Shown: positions 51,787 through 60,787 of the stretch, in pieces | Layout of the letters: each line of letters starts with the position of its first letter | Position numbering within the stretch: the stretch's first letter is position 1 | DNA from: Algoriphagus faecimaris | Lineage (GTDB): Bacteria; Bacteroidota; Bacteroidia; Cytophagales; Cyclobacteriaceae | Length of the DNA: 64,000 nt | NCBI RefSeq assembly: GCF_900101705.1 | Contig: NZ_FNAC01000010.1 | Span: forward strand, 62,001 to 126,000 | Direction of reading: 5' to 3' | Program-made: the position numbers and the translations under genes | The notes under the pieces: model-generated | What the model saw: only the letters and a program-made list of their open reading frames with translations | Databases searched by the model: none | Told to the model about the DNA's origin: nothing

Positions 51787-53490
51787 ATGGATATTTTAAC
51801 TTGGACCTATATACTAGTGGGCTTGTCCTTTGCCCTCTACATCGGAATCGCGATCTACACGAGAGCAGGTTCTACCAAAGAATTTTATACTGCGGGAGGT
51901 GGAGTTTCTCCTCTTGCTAATGGTATGGCCACTGCGGCGGATTGGATGTCTGCAGCGTCATTTATCTCTATGGCCGGGATCATTGCTTTCTCAGGCTATG
52001 ATGGATCGGTTTATCTCATGGGCTGGACAGGAGGTTATGTCCTTTTGGCCTTATTGCTGGCTCCATATCTCAGAAAGTTTGGGAAATTTACTGTTCCCGA
52101 TTTTGTGGGAGACAGGTATTATTCCAATAAGGCCAGAGTCGTCGCGGTGATTTGTGCACTCTTTATCTCCTTCACCTATGTGGCTGGTCAGATGCGAGGA
52201 GTAGGTATCGTATTTTCTAGATACTTAGAAGTAGATATCAATACTGGGGTGATTATCGGAATGTGTATAGTCTTCTTTTATGCAGTATTGGGTGGGATGA
52301 AAGGGATTACCTATACTCAAGTAGCCCAATATTGTGTGTTAATTTTTGCGTTTATGGTGCCGGCAATTTTCGTTTCTATGCAGTTGACAGGCAACCCTGT
52401 TCCGCAAATGGGACTCGGAGGCACCGTAGCTGATGGATCTTATCTTTTGGATAGGTTAGATGGGGTCTTGGGAGAGATGGGCTTTGCTGAGTACACCTCA
52501 GGTCGAAAAGGTATGGCGGATATCTTTGCGATTACCTTGGCTTTGATGGTGGGGACTGCTGGTTTGCCACATGTGATTGTGCGGTTTTTCACCGTTCCTC
52601 GTGTGAAGGATGCGCGACTTTCTGCCGGTTATGCCTTAGTGTTTATTGCTATCTTATACACTACTGCTCCTGCAGTGGCTGCTTTTGGGATATACAATGC
52701 CATCGAGACTGTAGCCGATAAGCCTGTGGATGATCTTCCGGTTTGGGTAGAAAACTGGGAAAAGACTAACCTGATCACTGTAAATGATAAAAACGGAGAC
52801 GGCATAGTCCAATATACCGCAGATGCCGATTCCAATGAGTTGAATATAGATAAGGATATCATGGTACTGGCAAGTCCAGAAATAGCTCAATTACCCAATT
52901 GGGTGATTGGATTGGTAGCAGCAGGCGGAATGGCTGCGGCACTTTCTACCGCTGCAGGCCTTCTTCTGGTGATTTCTACTTCTGTTTCCAGAGACCTTTT
53001 CAGAACCTTCCGTCCTAATATGACAGAGAAGAGAGAGCTATTGATTGCCAGAATTTCAGCAGCAGGAGCTGTGGTACTAGCGGGTTATTTTGGTGTCAAT
53101 CCTCCTGGATTTGTAGCAGAGGTGGTAGCTTTTGCTTTTGGATTGGCTGCGGCATCCTTCTTCCCGGTGATCATTATGGGGATTTTCTCCACTCGAATGA
53201 ACAAAGAAGGTGCTATAGCAGGGATGATTTCCGGATTAGTTTTTACACTCGGATACATCATTTTCTTCAAGTTTGGGGTCACTTTACTTGGGCTGGAGCC
53301 GGAGACTGTTTCTGCTGCAAATTACCTCTTCGGGATTTCTCCCGAAGGAATCGGGAGTGTGGGAATGCTCATAAATTTTGTGGTTTGCTACTTTGTCTCC
53401 AAAGCAACTCCCGCGCCACCTCAGGATGTGCAGGATATGATTCAGGATATCCGAATCCCACGCGGAGCCGGAGAAGCTCATGAGCATTGA
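51787..53490 (+). CDS. Cation:acetate symporter-like protein (SSS family, VC_2705 type)
   Basis: 567 residues, 13-14 helices. SSS hallmarks are FYTAGGGVSPLANGMATAAD, DWMSAASFISMAGIIAFSGY and the GTAGLPHVIVRFFTVP segment. It matches the subfamily that pairs with DUF4212 and takes up acetate or short monocarboxylates with Na+ or H+. An insert with an EF-hand-like NDKNGDGIVQYTADADSNE (about 337-355) lies in an extracellular loop and may bind Ca2+. The downstream acs supports acetate as substrate. A terminator-like hairpin separates it from the kinase genes. Confidence 0.93.
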   Translation: MDILTWTYILVGLSFALYIGIAIYTRAGSTKEFYTAGGGVSPLANGMATAADWMSAASFISMAGIIAFSGYDGSVYLMGWTGGYVLLALLLAPYLRKFGKFTVPDFVGDRYYSNKARVVAVICALFISFTYVAGQMRGVGIVFSRYLEVDINTGVIIGMCIVFFYAVLGGMKGITYTQVAQYCVLIFAFMVPAIFVSMQLTGNPVPQMGLGGTVADGSYLLDRLDGVLGEMGFAEYTSGRKGMADIFAITLALMVGTAGLPHVIVRFFTVPRVKDARLSAGYALVFIAILYTTAPAVAAFGIYNAIETVADKPVDDLPVWVENWEKTNLITVNDKNGDGIVQYTADADSNELNIDKDIMVLASPEIAQLPNWVIGLVAAGGMAAALSTAAGLLLVISTSVSRDLFRTFRPNMTEKRELLIARISAAGAVVLAGYFGVNPPGFVAEVVAFAFGLAAASFFPVIIMGIFSTRMNKEGAIAGMISGLVFTLGYIIFFKFGVTLLGLEPETVSAANYLFGISPEGIGSVGMLINFVVCYFVSKATPAPPQDVQDMIQDIRIPRGAGEAHEH

Positions 53491-53503
53491 TACTGAAAAA
53501 TTT

Positions 53504-53550
53504 AGAAAGGGGAAAGCTTCATAAGCTCAGATGCTTCTCCCCTTTCTTTT
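53504..53550 (+). terminator. Terminator/attenuator after the symporter gene
   Basis: AGAAAGGGG-AAAGC pairs with GCTT-CTCCCCTTTCT over a 15-base loop, followed by TTTT. It divides transport genes from signalling and acs genes. Confidence 0.85.
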
Positions 53551-53583
53551 CTCTATTTACAGTAATTTGTAGATCTTAGAAAG

Positions 53584-53793
53584 ATGAAGAAAAGCCTAAA
53601 GCAACACTACTTAGGAGCCATATTTTTCTTGGGATTGTTTTTATTAAATTATCCCGTCTTGGCTATTTATGATATTCCTGAGCGATGGCTCGGAATACCA
53701 GTTATGTACCTTTTTGTCTTTGGCTTTTGGTCTTTACTAATTACGATTACCTACCTAGTCATCAGAAAATCCGATAAGAATAAGAGTGTTTAG
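53584..53793 (+). CDS. Small two-helix membrane protein before the SLC-STAC kinase
   Basis: 69 residues: helices at about 9-29 and 38-62 with LLNYPVLAIYDIPERWLGIP between and a charged tail KSDKNKSV. It resembles the short proteins (DUF3311 type) that accompany SSS transporters. Here it precedes a kinase whose N-terminal half is itself an SSS domain, and overlaps it by 8 bp. It may therefore be the small partner of the kinase's transporter part, by analogy with DUF4212; this is inference. Confidence 0.75.
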   Translation: MKKSLKQHYLGAIFFLGLFLLNYPVLAIYDIPERWLGIPVMYLFVFGFWSLLITITYLVIRKSDKNKSV

Positions 53794-56524
53794 TAGTTTG
53801 CTTATCATATCATTTACTTTTGGATACCTGGCATTGTTATTTGCTATTGCTTGGTTTTCTGAGCGCAGGGCAAAAGAAGGCCGGAAACTCTCCAATCATC
53901 CGGCAATCTATGCGCTTTCCCTAGCAGTATATTGTACAGCTTGGACTTATTATGGCTCAGTGGGTCGAGCCGCAAGCAACGGGATAGAGTTTTTAGCCAT
54001 TTATATCGGTCCAAGTTTGATTGCACCGCTATGGTGGATAGTCATGCGGAAAATCATCCGAATTTCTAAGGTGCAGCGGATCTCCTCGATTGCAGATTTT
54101 ATCTCGAGTCGCTATGGGAAAAATATTACACTTGGGGGTATCGTGACTGTTTTTTGTTTGGTGGGTATTTTGCCTTATACCTCTATTCAGATCAAGGCAT
54201 TGGCCACGTCCTTTCAGATTTTGCAGGACTCCCAGTCTGTGGAGCTTTTGGCCGGCTTGCCTTTTTATCAGGATACTGCTTTTTATTTGGCTTTGGGGTT
54301 GGCACTATTTACCGTGTTGTTTGGTACCAGAGAAATAGAAGCTACGGCTCAGCATGAGGGATTGGTGATGGCGGTGGCCTTTGAGTCTATTTTCAAATTG
54401 CTGGCCTTTCTGGTAGTTGGGGTTTTTGTGAGTTATTTTGTATTTGATGGATTTGGAGATATTTTCGGCCAGGCATCAGAGGCAGGTTTTGAGCATCTTT
54501 TTGTTATGCAGGGAGAAAATGGCGCCTCGGAGTGGTTTTATATGTCGGCGCTCTCGATGATGGCGATTTTATTTTTGCCTAGGCAATTTCAGATGGGTGT
54601 CATCGAAAATACAAATGAAAAGCATATCGATACAGCGATGTGGCTCTTCCCTCTTTACCTACTGTTGATCAATATTTTCGTTCTTCCTATTGCTTTTGGT
54701 GGATTAGTTTATTTTCCAAGTACTCCTTTCGAGGCGGATACTTTTGTTTTGGCTTTTCCGATTGCTTTTGATCAGGAATGGTTGGCAATGCTGGTGTATC
54801 TCGGTGGGTTCTCTGCTGCTACGGGGATGATTATTGTCTCCACGATAGCACTTAGCACCATGGTTAGCAATAATCTGGTAATGCCACTTCTAATTTTCAA
54901 TCAAAACTTTCAGAGAAGGTATCAGCATCGACTGGGGAAAATTCTGATTTGGGTGCGTAGAATAGGGATTTTTGCCATCATCCTTGCCGCCTATTTTTAT
55001 TACCATGAGGTGGCAGGGAGATTTACCATTGTTTCGATCGGTCTGATTTCCTTTGTCGCCATCGCTCAGTTCGCCCCAGCGATCATTGGTGGGATCTATT
55101 GGAAAAAAGGGGCAAGAGTCGGTGCGCTCCTTGGAATCATCGCAGGGTTTATACTTTGGTTTTACACCTTGGTGGTCCCTACGATGGTGACGGCGGGATA
55201 TATTTCAGAGAACCTACTAGTCGATGGCCTTTTTGGTTTTGGTTTTCTTCGGCCAGACCAGTTATTGGGTTTTAGGGACTTGAGCTATATTTCCCATGGG
55301 CTTTTCTTTAGTTTATCGGTCAATACTTTCCTGTATATAGCCATCAGCCTTTTCACAGAGCAAAGCTCCAAAGAGCATAATCAGGCAGTGGTATTTGTGG
55401 ATATATTCCGGTACAGTACTTCCATGGATGCTGCTGTGATTTGGAAGGGGAAAGCCTACCTTCCTGATTTGAGGGCCTTACTGGTTAATTTTTTGGGAGA
55501 GCAAAAAACCACGGTGGCTTTGGCGGATTTTAGCAGGGATACGGGCAAAGACCTGGTAGCAAAAGGCTACGTAGATCCTGAGCTAGTCAATTATTCGGAA
55601 AGACTACTCTCTGGGATCATCGGAGCAGCCTCCGCAAGAATTCTGGTTGCCTCAGTAGTCCAAGAAGAAGAAATAAGTATGGAGGAGGTATTGGATATTT
55701 TGAAAGAAACCCAAGAACTCAAATCTCTAAATCAAGAGCTTAAAGAAAAAAGCAAAGCGCTTAAAAAGGCTTCGCAAAAGCTACAATCTCTCAATGAGAG
55801 CCTTCAACTGAACGACATGCTGAAAGATGAATTTATTTCTACCGTTTCTCATGAAATGAAAACTCCCATTACCTCCATTCGGGCATTTTCAGAGATTTTG
55901 CTAGATGATGATTTGAGCGAGGAAGAGCGGAAGAGATTTCTGGATATTATCATTCAGGAAACCAAGCGAATGACTCGATTGATAGATCAGGTACTTGATT
56001 TAGAGCGTTTTGATTCGGGCAGGCAAGAGCTCAATTTAGAGAAGACTCCCGTCAAAACATTGATTCTCGAGGCTTGTGATTCGATGAATCAGTTGATCAA
56101 AGAGAAAGAATTACTTTTTGAAATCAAAATGAACATGGAGGAGGTCTACATGAATTTGGATCAAGATCGGATCAAACAGGTGATTTTAAACTTGCTCTCC
56201 AATGCATCCAAATTTGGAAAATCTTGGGTTTGCATGGAGGCTGAAATAATTAAGGGTGAACTGGAGGTCAAGGTGTGGGACGATGGGAATGGAGTACCGG
56301 AAGAAGAGGTACCCTATATTTTTGAGAAATTTTTCCAAGCCAAAAATCAAACTAGTAAAAAGCCTATCGGCTCAGGTTTGGGTCTGGCTATCTCCAAAAA
56401 GATTGTGGAGTATCATCAGGGAAAAATAGCACTCCATAGGATAGAGGGCAAGACTTGTTTCCAGTTTTCCTTACCTTTAAGTATAGACGTATTAAACAAA
56501 AAGCAACTAAGTGGCCATGAGTAA
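53786..56524 (+). CDS. SLC-STAC histidine kinase (CrbS-like acetate sensor)
   Basis: 912 residues, starting with GTG at 53786. An SSS transporter-like domain (about 1-530, 13 helices) is followed by a STAC domain (about 560-640, ELVNYSERLLSGIIGAASAR) and a coiled coil. HisKA follows with H689 (STVSHEMKTPITSI), then HATPase_c (NLLSNASKFGK, WDDGNGVPEEE, GSGLGLAISKK). CrbS-type kinases govern acetate use with CrbR. Unlike proteobacterial CrbS I see no clear PAS domain. The gene overlaps the receiver gene by 14 bp (8 bp with its chosen start). Confidence 0.92.
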   Translation: MFSSLLIISFTFGYLALLFAIAWFSERRAKEGRKLSNHPAIYALSLAVYCTAWTYYGSVGRAASNGIEFLAIYIGPSLIAPLWWIVMRKIIRISKVQRISSIADFISSRYGKNITLGGIVTVFCLVGILPYTSIQIKALATSFQILQDSQSVELLAGLPFYQDTAFYLALGLALFTVLFGTREIEATAQHEGLVMAVAFESIFKLLAFLVVGVFVSYFVFDGFGDIFGQASEAGFEHLFVMQGENGASEWFYMSALSMMAILFLPRQFQMGVIENTNEKHIDTAMWLFPLYLLLINIFVLPIAFGGLVYFPSTPFEADTFVLAFPIAFDQEWLAMLVYLGGFSAATGMIIVSTIALSTMVSNNLVMPLLIFNQNFQRRYQHRLGKILIWVRRIGIFAIILAAYFYYHEVAGRFTIVSIGLISFVAIAQFAPAIIGGIYWKKGARVGALLGIIAGFILWFYTLVVPTMVTAGYISENLLVDGLFGFGFLRPDQLLGFRDLSYISHGLFFSLSVNTFLYIAISLFTEQSSKEHNQAVVFVDIFRYSTSMDAAVIWKGKAYLPDLRALLVNFLGEQKTTVALADFSRDTGKDLVAKGYVDPELVNYSERLLSGIIGAASARILVASVVQEEEISMEEVLDILKETQELKSLNQELKEKSKALKKASQKLQSLNESLQLNDMLKDEFISTVSHEMKTPITSIRAFSEILLDDDLSEEERKRFLDIIIQETKRMTRLIDQVLDLERFDSGRQELNLEKTPVKTLILEACDSMNQLIKEKELLFEIKMNMEEVYMNLDQDRIKQVILNLLSNASKFGKSWVCMEAEIIKGELEVKVWDDGNGVPEEEVPYIFEKFFQAKNQTSKKPIGSGLGLAISKKIVEYHQGKIALHRIEGKTCFQFSLPLSIDVLNKKQLSGHE

Positions 56525-56873
56525 GATTTTAATAGTCGATGATGAGCCTAATATTCTACTTTCTCTCGAATACCTCTTGAAGAAGGAAGGCTTCCGGGTC
56601 TTTATCGCGAGAGATGGGGAAGAGGCCATGGCAATCATGGAGGAAAATCTACCTCAATTGGTAATCCTCGATATCATGATGCCCAAGGTGGACGGCTATG
56701 AAGTCTGCAAATACATCAGAAAAAAAAGTGATGAGGTGAAGGTGATTTTTCTCTCAGCCAAGAGTAAACAGCAAGATATCAAAAAAGGCCTTGACCTCGG
56801 TGCTGACCTTTACCTGACTAAGCCTTTTGGAAATAAAGATTTGGTCGCCAAAGTGAAGAACTTATTGAATTGA
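56517..56873 (+). CDS. Single-domain response regulator (REC only)
   Basis: 118 residues from ATG at 56517 (MSKILIVDDEPNILLSL). The receiver domain is complete: acidic pair D9-D10, phospho-acceptor in LVILDIMMPKVDGYE, serine in VIFLSAKSK, lysine in DLYLTKPFGNKDL. There is no output domain, in contrast to CrbR, which carries a LuxR HTH. It is cotranscribed and overlaps the kinase, so it is its phosphorylation partner. The signal must pass to another protein, perhaps the orphan DNA-binding gene at 49477 (speculative). Confidence 0.92.
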   Translation: MSKILIVDDEPNILLSLEYLLKKEGFRVFIARDGEEAMAIMEENLPQLVILDIMMPKVDGYEVCKYIRKKSDEVKVIFLSAKSKQQDIKKGLDLGADLYLTKPFGNKDLVAKVKNLLN

Positions 56874-56900
56874 ATTAACTAAAACCTAAAATAAAAAACC

Positions 56901-58793
56901 ATGAGTGATAGACTTCATACCCTCAGTGGGTACTTTCATGAATATCAAAAATCAGTAGCTCAGCCCGAGGAGTTTTGGGCTAGGATAGCAGATTCGTTTC
57001 ATTGGAAAAAAAGATGGGACAAGGTGCTAGACTGGAATTTTGACGAACCTAATGTAAACTGGTTTGTCAAGGGGAAACTCAATATCACAGAGAATATACT
57101 GGAGAGACACCTTTTTACCATAGGAGATCGTCCAGCCATCATCTGGGAACCTAACGATCCCAGTGAAGAAGGTAGAACGATTACCTACAGGGAGCTTTAT
57201 CATGAGGTATGTAAGTTTTCCAATGCGCTAAAAGCAAAAGGAATCCAAAAAGGGGATAAGGTTATCATCTACATGCCAATGGTACCTGAAGCAGCGATTG
57301 CGATGCTGGCATGCGCTCGAATCGGAGCTGTTCACTCTGTAGTTTTTGCAGGTTTTAGCTCTTCTGCTTTATCTGACAGGATCATAGATTGTGGTGCCAA
57401 AGCTGTTTTGACTTCTGACGGTAATTTCAGAGGAAATAAAAAAATAGCTGTCAAAGCGGTGGTAGATGAAGCCTTGGAAAAGGCTCCTGTAGATACGGTC
57501 ATTGTGTATCAGCGAACGAGGCAGGATGTGATAATGAAAGAGGGAAGAGATCATTGGTGGCATGATGTCATTGATGGTATCGCAGATACCAATAAAGCTG
57601 AAGAAATGGACAGCGAAGACATGCTCTTCATTCTCTATACTTCAGGCTCTACTGGTAAGCCAAAGGGAGTCGTACACACCACAGGAGGTTATATGGTTTA
57701 TACTAAATACTCCTTCGAAAATGTATTCCAGTATTCTCCTGGTGATGTATATTGGTGTACTGCAGACATAGGCTGGATTACAGGCCATTCATATATCGTG
57801 TACGGACCGCTTTTGTCGGGGGCAACCTCCTTGATGTTTGAGGGAGTGCCTACTTTCCCCGACGCAGGAAGATTCTGGGCGGTAGTAGAAAAATACAAAG
57901 TGAATACCTTCTACACTGCTCCGACTGCAATCCGTGCCCTGCAGGCCTATGGTACAGATCCGATTGAACCCTATGATTTGAGTTCGCTCAAAGTTCTCGG
58001 TTCTGTAGGCGAACCCATCAATGAGGAAGCTTGGCACTGGTATCATACCCACGTAGGGAAATCAAAATGCCCCATCGTAGATACCTGGTGGCAGACAGAA
58101 ACTGGTGGCATCATGGTCTCTCCACTTGCCGGTATCACCCCGACCAAACCTGCCTATGCTACACTACCGCTTCCTGGTGTACAGCTTTGTATAGTAGATG
58201 CAGAGGGAAAGGAGCTCAAAGGCAATTCCGTGGAGGGCAACCTCTGCGTGAAATTCCCTTGGCCTAGTATGATTCGGACGACCTACGGAGATCATGATCG
58301 CTGCAAGCAGACCTATTTCTCGACTTACAAAGGCATGTATTTCACAGGAGACGGAGTGAAGCGGGATCATGACGGCTACTACCGAATTCTCGGCCGTGTA
58401 GATGATGTGATCAATGTATCTGGACATCGAATGGGAACTGCCGAGGTCGAAAATGCCATCAATGAGCATCCATTGGTCATTGAGTCAGCTGTTGTTGGTT
58501 TTCCTCACGAGGTCAAAGGTCAGGGAATCTATGCTTATGTCATCTGTGATATGAAAAATAGAACAGAAGAAAACTTGACCAATGAGATCAAGGATACGGT
58601 TTCTAAGATCATCGGACCGATTGCTAAGCCGGATAAAGTTCAGATTGTCTCAGGATTACCCAAAACCCGATCAGGTAAAATCATGCGAAGAATATTGCGT
58701 AAGGTGGCAGAAGGAAGCGTAGAAAATCTAGGCGACACTTCAACTCTTCTAGACCCTGAGGTAGTAGAGCAGATCATTGCAGGGAGAAAGTAG
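56901..58793 (+). CDS. acs: Acetyl-CoA synthetase (AMP-forming)
   Basis: 630 residues. It makes acetyl-CoA from acetate, ATP and CoA through acetyl-AMP. The ATP-binding motif YTSGSTGKPKGVVHTTGG, DTWWQTETGG, YFTGDGVKRDHDGYYRILGR and the catalytic lysine K593 in KTRSGKIMRRILR are all present. That lysine is the site of regulation by acetylation in other bacteria. The gene follows the receiver by 27 bp and ends at a strong terminator. It is the metabolic output of the cluster. Confidence 0.97.
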   Translation: MSDRLHTLSGYFHEYQKSVAQPEEFWARIADSFHWKKRWDKVLDWNFDEPNVNWFVKGKLNITENILERHLFTIGDRPAIIWEPNDPSEEGRTITYRELYHEVCKFSNALKAKGIQKGDKVIIYMPMVPEAAIAMLACARIGAVHSVVFAGFSSSALSDRIIDCGAKAVLTSDGNFRGNKKIAVKAVVDEALEKAPVDTVIVYQRTRQDVIMKEGRDHWWHDVIDGIADTNKAEEMDSEDMLFILYTSGSTGKPKGVVHTTGGYMVYTKYSFENVFQYSPGDVYWCTADIGWITGHSYIVYGPLLSGATSLMFEGVPTFPDAGRFWAVVEKYKVNTFYTAPTAIRALQAYGTDPIEPYDLSSLKVLGSVGEPINEEAWHWYHTHVGKSKCPIVDTWWQTETGGIMVSPLAGITPTKPAYATLPLPGVQLCIVDAEGKELKGNSVEGNLCVKFPWPSMIRTTYGDHDRCKQTYFSTYKGMYFTGDGVKRDHDGYYRILGRVDDVINVSGHRMGTAEVENAINEHPLVIESAVVGFPHEVKGQGIYAYVICDMKNRTEENLTNEIKDTVSKIIGPIAKPDKVQIVSGLPKTRSGKIMRRILRKVAEGSVENLGDTSTLLDPEVVEQIIAGRK

Positions 58794-58805
58794 TTTTATT
58801 TGTAG

Positions 58806-58842
58806 AAAACGGAGGCCTGAGCTCTCAGGCTTCTGTTTTTTT
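58806..58842 (+). terminator. Terminator of acs
   Basis: Long stem AAAACGGAGGCCTGAG / CTCAGGCTTCTGTTTT with two G-U pairs and trailing T run, 12 bp past the acs stop. Confidence 0.93.
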
Positions 58843-58855
58843 AATCCCCATTCCC

Positions 58856-60787
58856 ATGAATGTCATCGTCAGTCGCGTAGCAGAATTTCTGAAGCGTTTT
58901 CCACCTTTTTCTTTCCTTTCTAAGGAAGAGTTGACCTTGGTGGCTACTGCGGTGGAGGTCAAATATTTTGAAAAAGGGGCAGAACTCTTTCAAAAGGGAG
59001 CGGATGCTCTTCCTCATTTTTTTATTCTAAAGGAAGGTCAAATTGAACTCTTGGATCAGGATGAAATCAAAGAATACTGTGAAGAAGGCGATGTCTTTGG
59101 GGTATTAGCTTTGCTGGGAAAGAGGCCCTATATCCTTAGGGCAAGAGCGGCTGAGGATTCGCTGATTTATGCGGTTCCTGTAGCGGTTTTTGAGAAGATT
59201 TTGGAGAAAAATAGCAAAGTGGCACTTTACTTTGCTGCTGGATTTGCTTCGGGTCAGGTGGTCATTCGACAGGATCTCCTTCAAGGCCAAATGGCTAGAA
59301 GGGCTTTTAGGCCACAAAGCAGAGATCACTCTCTTTTGATTTTCTCTGATCAATCGCAAATTCAAGTTTCAGAAACAGTGGTCAGCTGTACTCCTGAGAC
59401 GAGCATACAAGATGCCGCAAAACTAATGGCTACACAGCAAGTAAGTAGCTTGGTGGTTGTGGATGAGGGGAATTTCCCAAAGGGAATAATCACAGACAAA
59501 GACTTGAGGTCTCGAGTCGTGGCAGAGGCCTTGCCGGTAAATCGTAAGGTCATGGAAATCATGACAGTCCCTGTGATTACGAGAAAGAAAGATGCGGACT
59601 TTTCTGATCTTTACCTTACAATGATCAAGCATCGCTTGCATCATTTGATTCTCACTGCTGACGGCAGTGATCAAAGTCCCGTCACCGGGATTATCTCAGA
59701 TCATGACGTGCTTTTATCTATGGGAAATAGTCCTGCTGTCCTGATTCATGCCTTGCTCAATACCCACTCTCTGGAGGAGATGAGAATCATTCGAGATCGT
59801 GCAGAACAAATGCTGAGGTACTACCTGGACAATGAGGTGGCCATGGACTTTGTATCTTCTGTCATGACGGAGATCAATGACACCATTATCCGTCAAGCTG
59901 CAGACAAGGTCAAGAAAGAGTTGGATGCTGATTTTCCGGAGATGGAAAAGGTCAAGTATGCCTTCTTGTCCATGGGTTCGGAGGGAAGAGAAGAGCAGCT
60001 CCTCAGGACAGATCAAGATAATGCGCTGATCTATGAGGATGTACCTCCTGCTCAAGCGGAGCAAGCCAAGGCCTATTTTCTTCAGTTGGGTACGGGCATA
60101 GTAGAAGTATTGATTGCTTGCGGATTTGCCTCTTGTCCCGGAGAGATGATGGCTTCCAACCCTACTTGGGTACAGCCCTTGTCTCAGTGGAAAAATTATT
60201 TTTCGGACTGGATTCTTACGCCCACCCAAGACGCTCTGTTGAAAGCGTCCATTTTCTTTGATTTTAGAGCAGTGGCGGGAGCGGTTTCCTTGGCGGAGGA
60301 GCTGAGTGAGCATATCTATACCGCGATTCAAAAGAAGAAAGCTTTTTTAAGTTTTTTGGGAATGAATGCTCTGAAAAATCCCCCTCCATTGGGATTCTTT
60401 AGAGGCTTTATGGTGGAAAAGTCTGGTGAACACAGGGATCAATTTGACATCAAGGCACGGGCAATGATGCCGCTGACAGACTTGGCGAGATTACTGATTT
60501 TGAGTCATGGAGTCGTAGGAGTAAACAATACTTTCAGACGATTTGAACGGTTGGCAGAGCTAGAGCCTCAGCAGGCAGAGCTTTTTGCGCAAGCAGGTAA
60601 AGCCTATGAAATATTGATGAGAATGAGAGCGCTTGAGGGATTGCAGCATCAGAATAGCGGAAGGTATATTGATCCGGAGAGCTTGGGAAAGATTCAGAGA
60701 CAGCTTTTGAAGAATGCCTTCACACCGATCTCTGAACTACAGTCTTTGGTGGAAGTTCGTTTTCAGCTAGCCTATTTTCGCTCATGA
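58856..60787 (+). CDS. cNMP-binding/CBS/DUF294 nucleotidyltransferase-like protein
   Basis: 643 residues. Domains in order: cyclic-nucleotide-binding fold (about 10-125, LFQKGADALPHFFILKEG), two CBS domains (about 165-290, VVDEGNFPKGIITDKDLRSR and LILTADGSDQSPVTGIISDH), a DUF294 nucleotidyltransferase-like domain with MGSEGREEQLLRTDQDNALI, and DUF294_C. It is likely a cytoplasmic regulator that senses nucleotides and may modify a partner. Relatives stand next to DUF4212/SSS acetate symporter genes in Vibrio and Shewanella, so a role in controlling acetate transport is plausible. It overlaps the exonuclease gene by 4 bp. Confidence 0.92.
   Translation: MNVIVSRVAEFLKRFPPFSFLSKEELTLVATAVEVKYFEKGAELFQKGADALPHFFILKEGQIELLDQDEIKEYCEEGDVFGVLALLGKRPYILRARAAEDSLIYAVPVAVFEKILEKNSKVALYFAAGFASGQVVIRQDLLQGQMARRAFRPQSRDHSLLIFSDQSQIQVSETVVSCTPETSIQDAAKLMATQQVSSLVVVDEGNFPKGIITDKDLRSRVVAEALPVNRKVMEIMTVPVITRKKDADFSDLYLTMIKHRLHHLILTADGSDQSPVTGIISDHDVLLSMGNSPAVLIHALLNTHSLEEMRIIRDRAEQMLRYYLDNEVAMDFVSSVMTEINDTIIRQAADKVKKELDADFPEMEKVKYAFLSMGSEGREEQLLRTDQDNALIYEDVPPAQAEQAKAYFLQLGTGIVEVLIACGFASCPGEMMASNPTWVQPLSQWKNYFSDWILTPTQDALLKASIFFDFRAVAGAVSLAEELSEHIYTAIQKKKAFLSFLGMNALKNPPPLGFFRGFMVEKSGEHRDQFDIKARAMMPLTDLARLLILSHGVVGVNNTFRRFERLAELEPQQAELFAQAGKAYEILMRMRALEGLQHQNSGRYIDPESLGKIQRQLLKNAFTPISELQSLVEVRFQLAYFRS

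Noticed and set aside
59714..60331. 205-codon minus-strand frame opposite the DUF294 gene
   Set aside because: Antisense shadow of a multi-domain protein whose motifs are clear on the plus strand.
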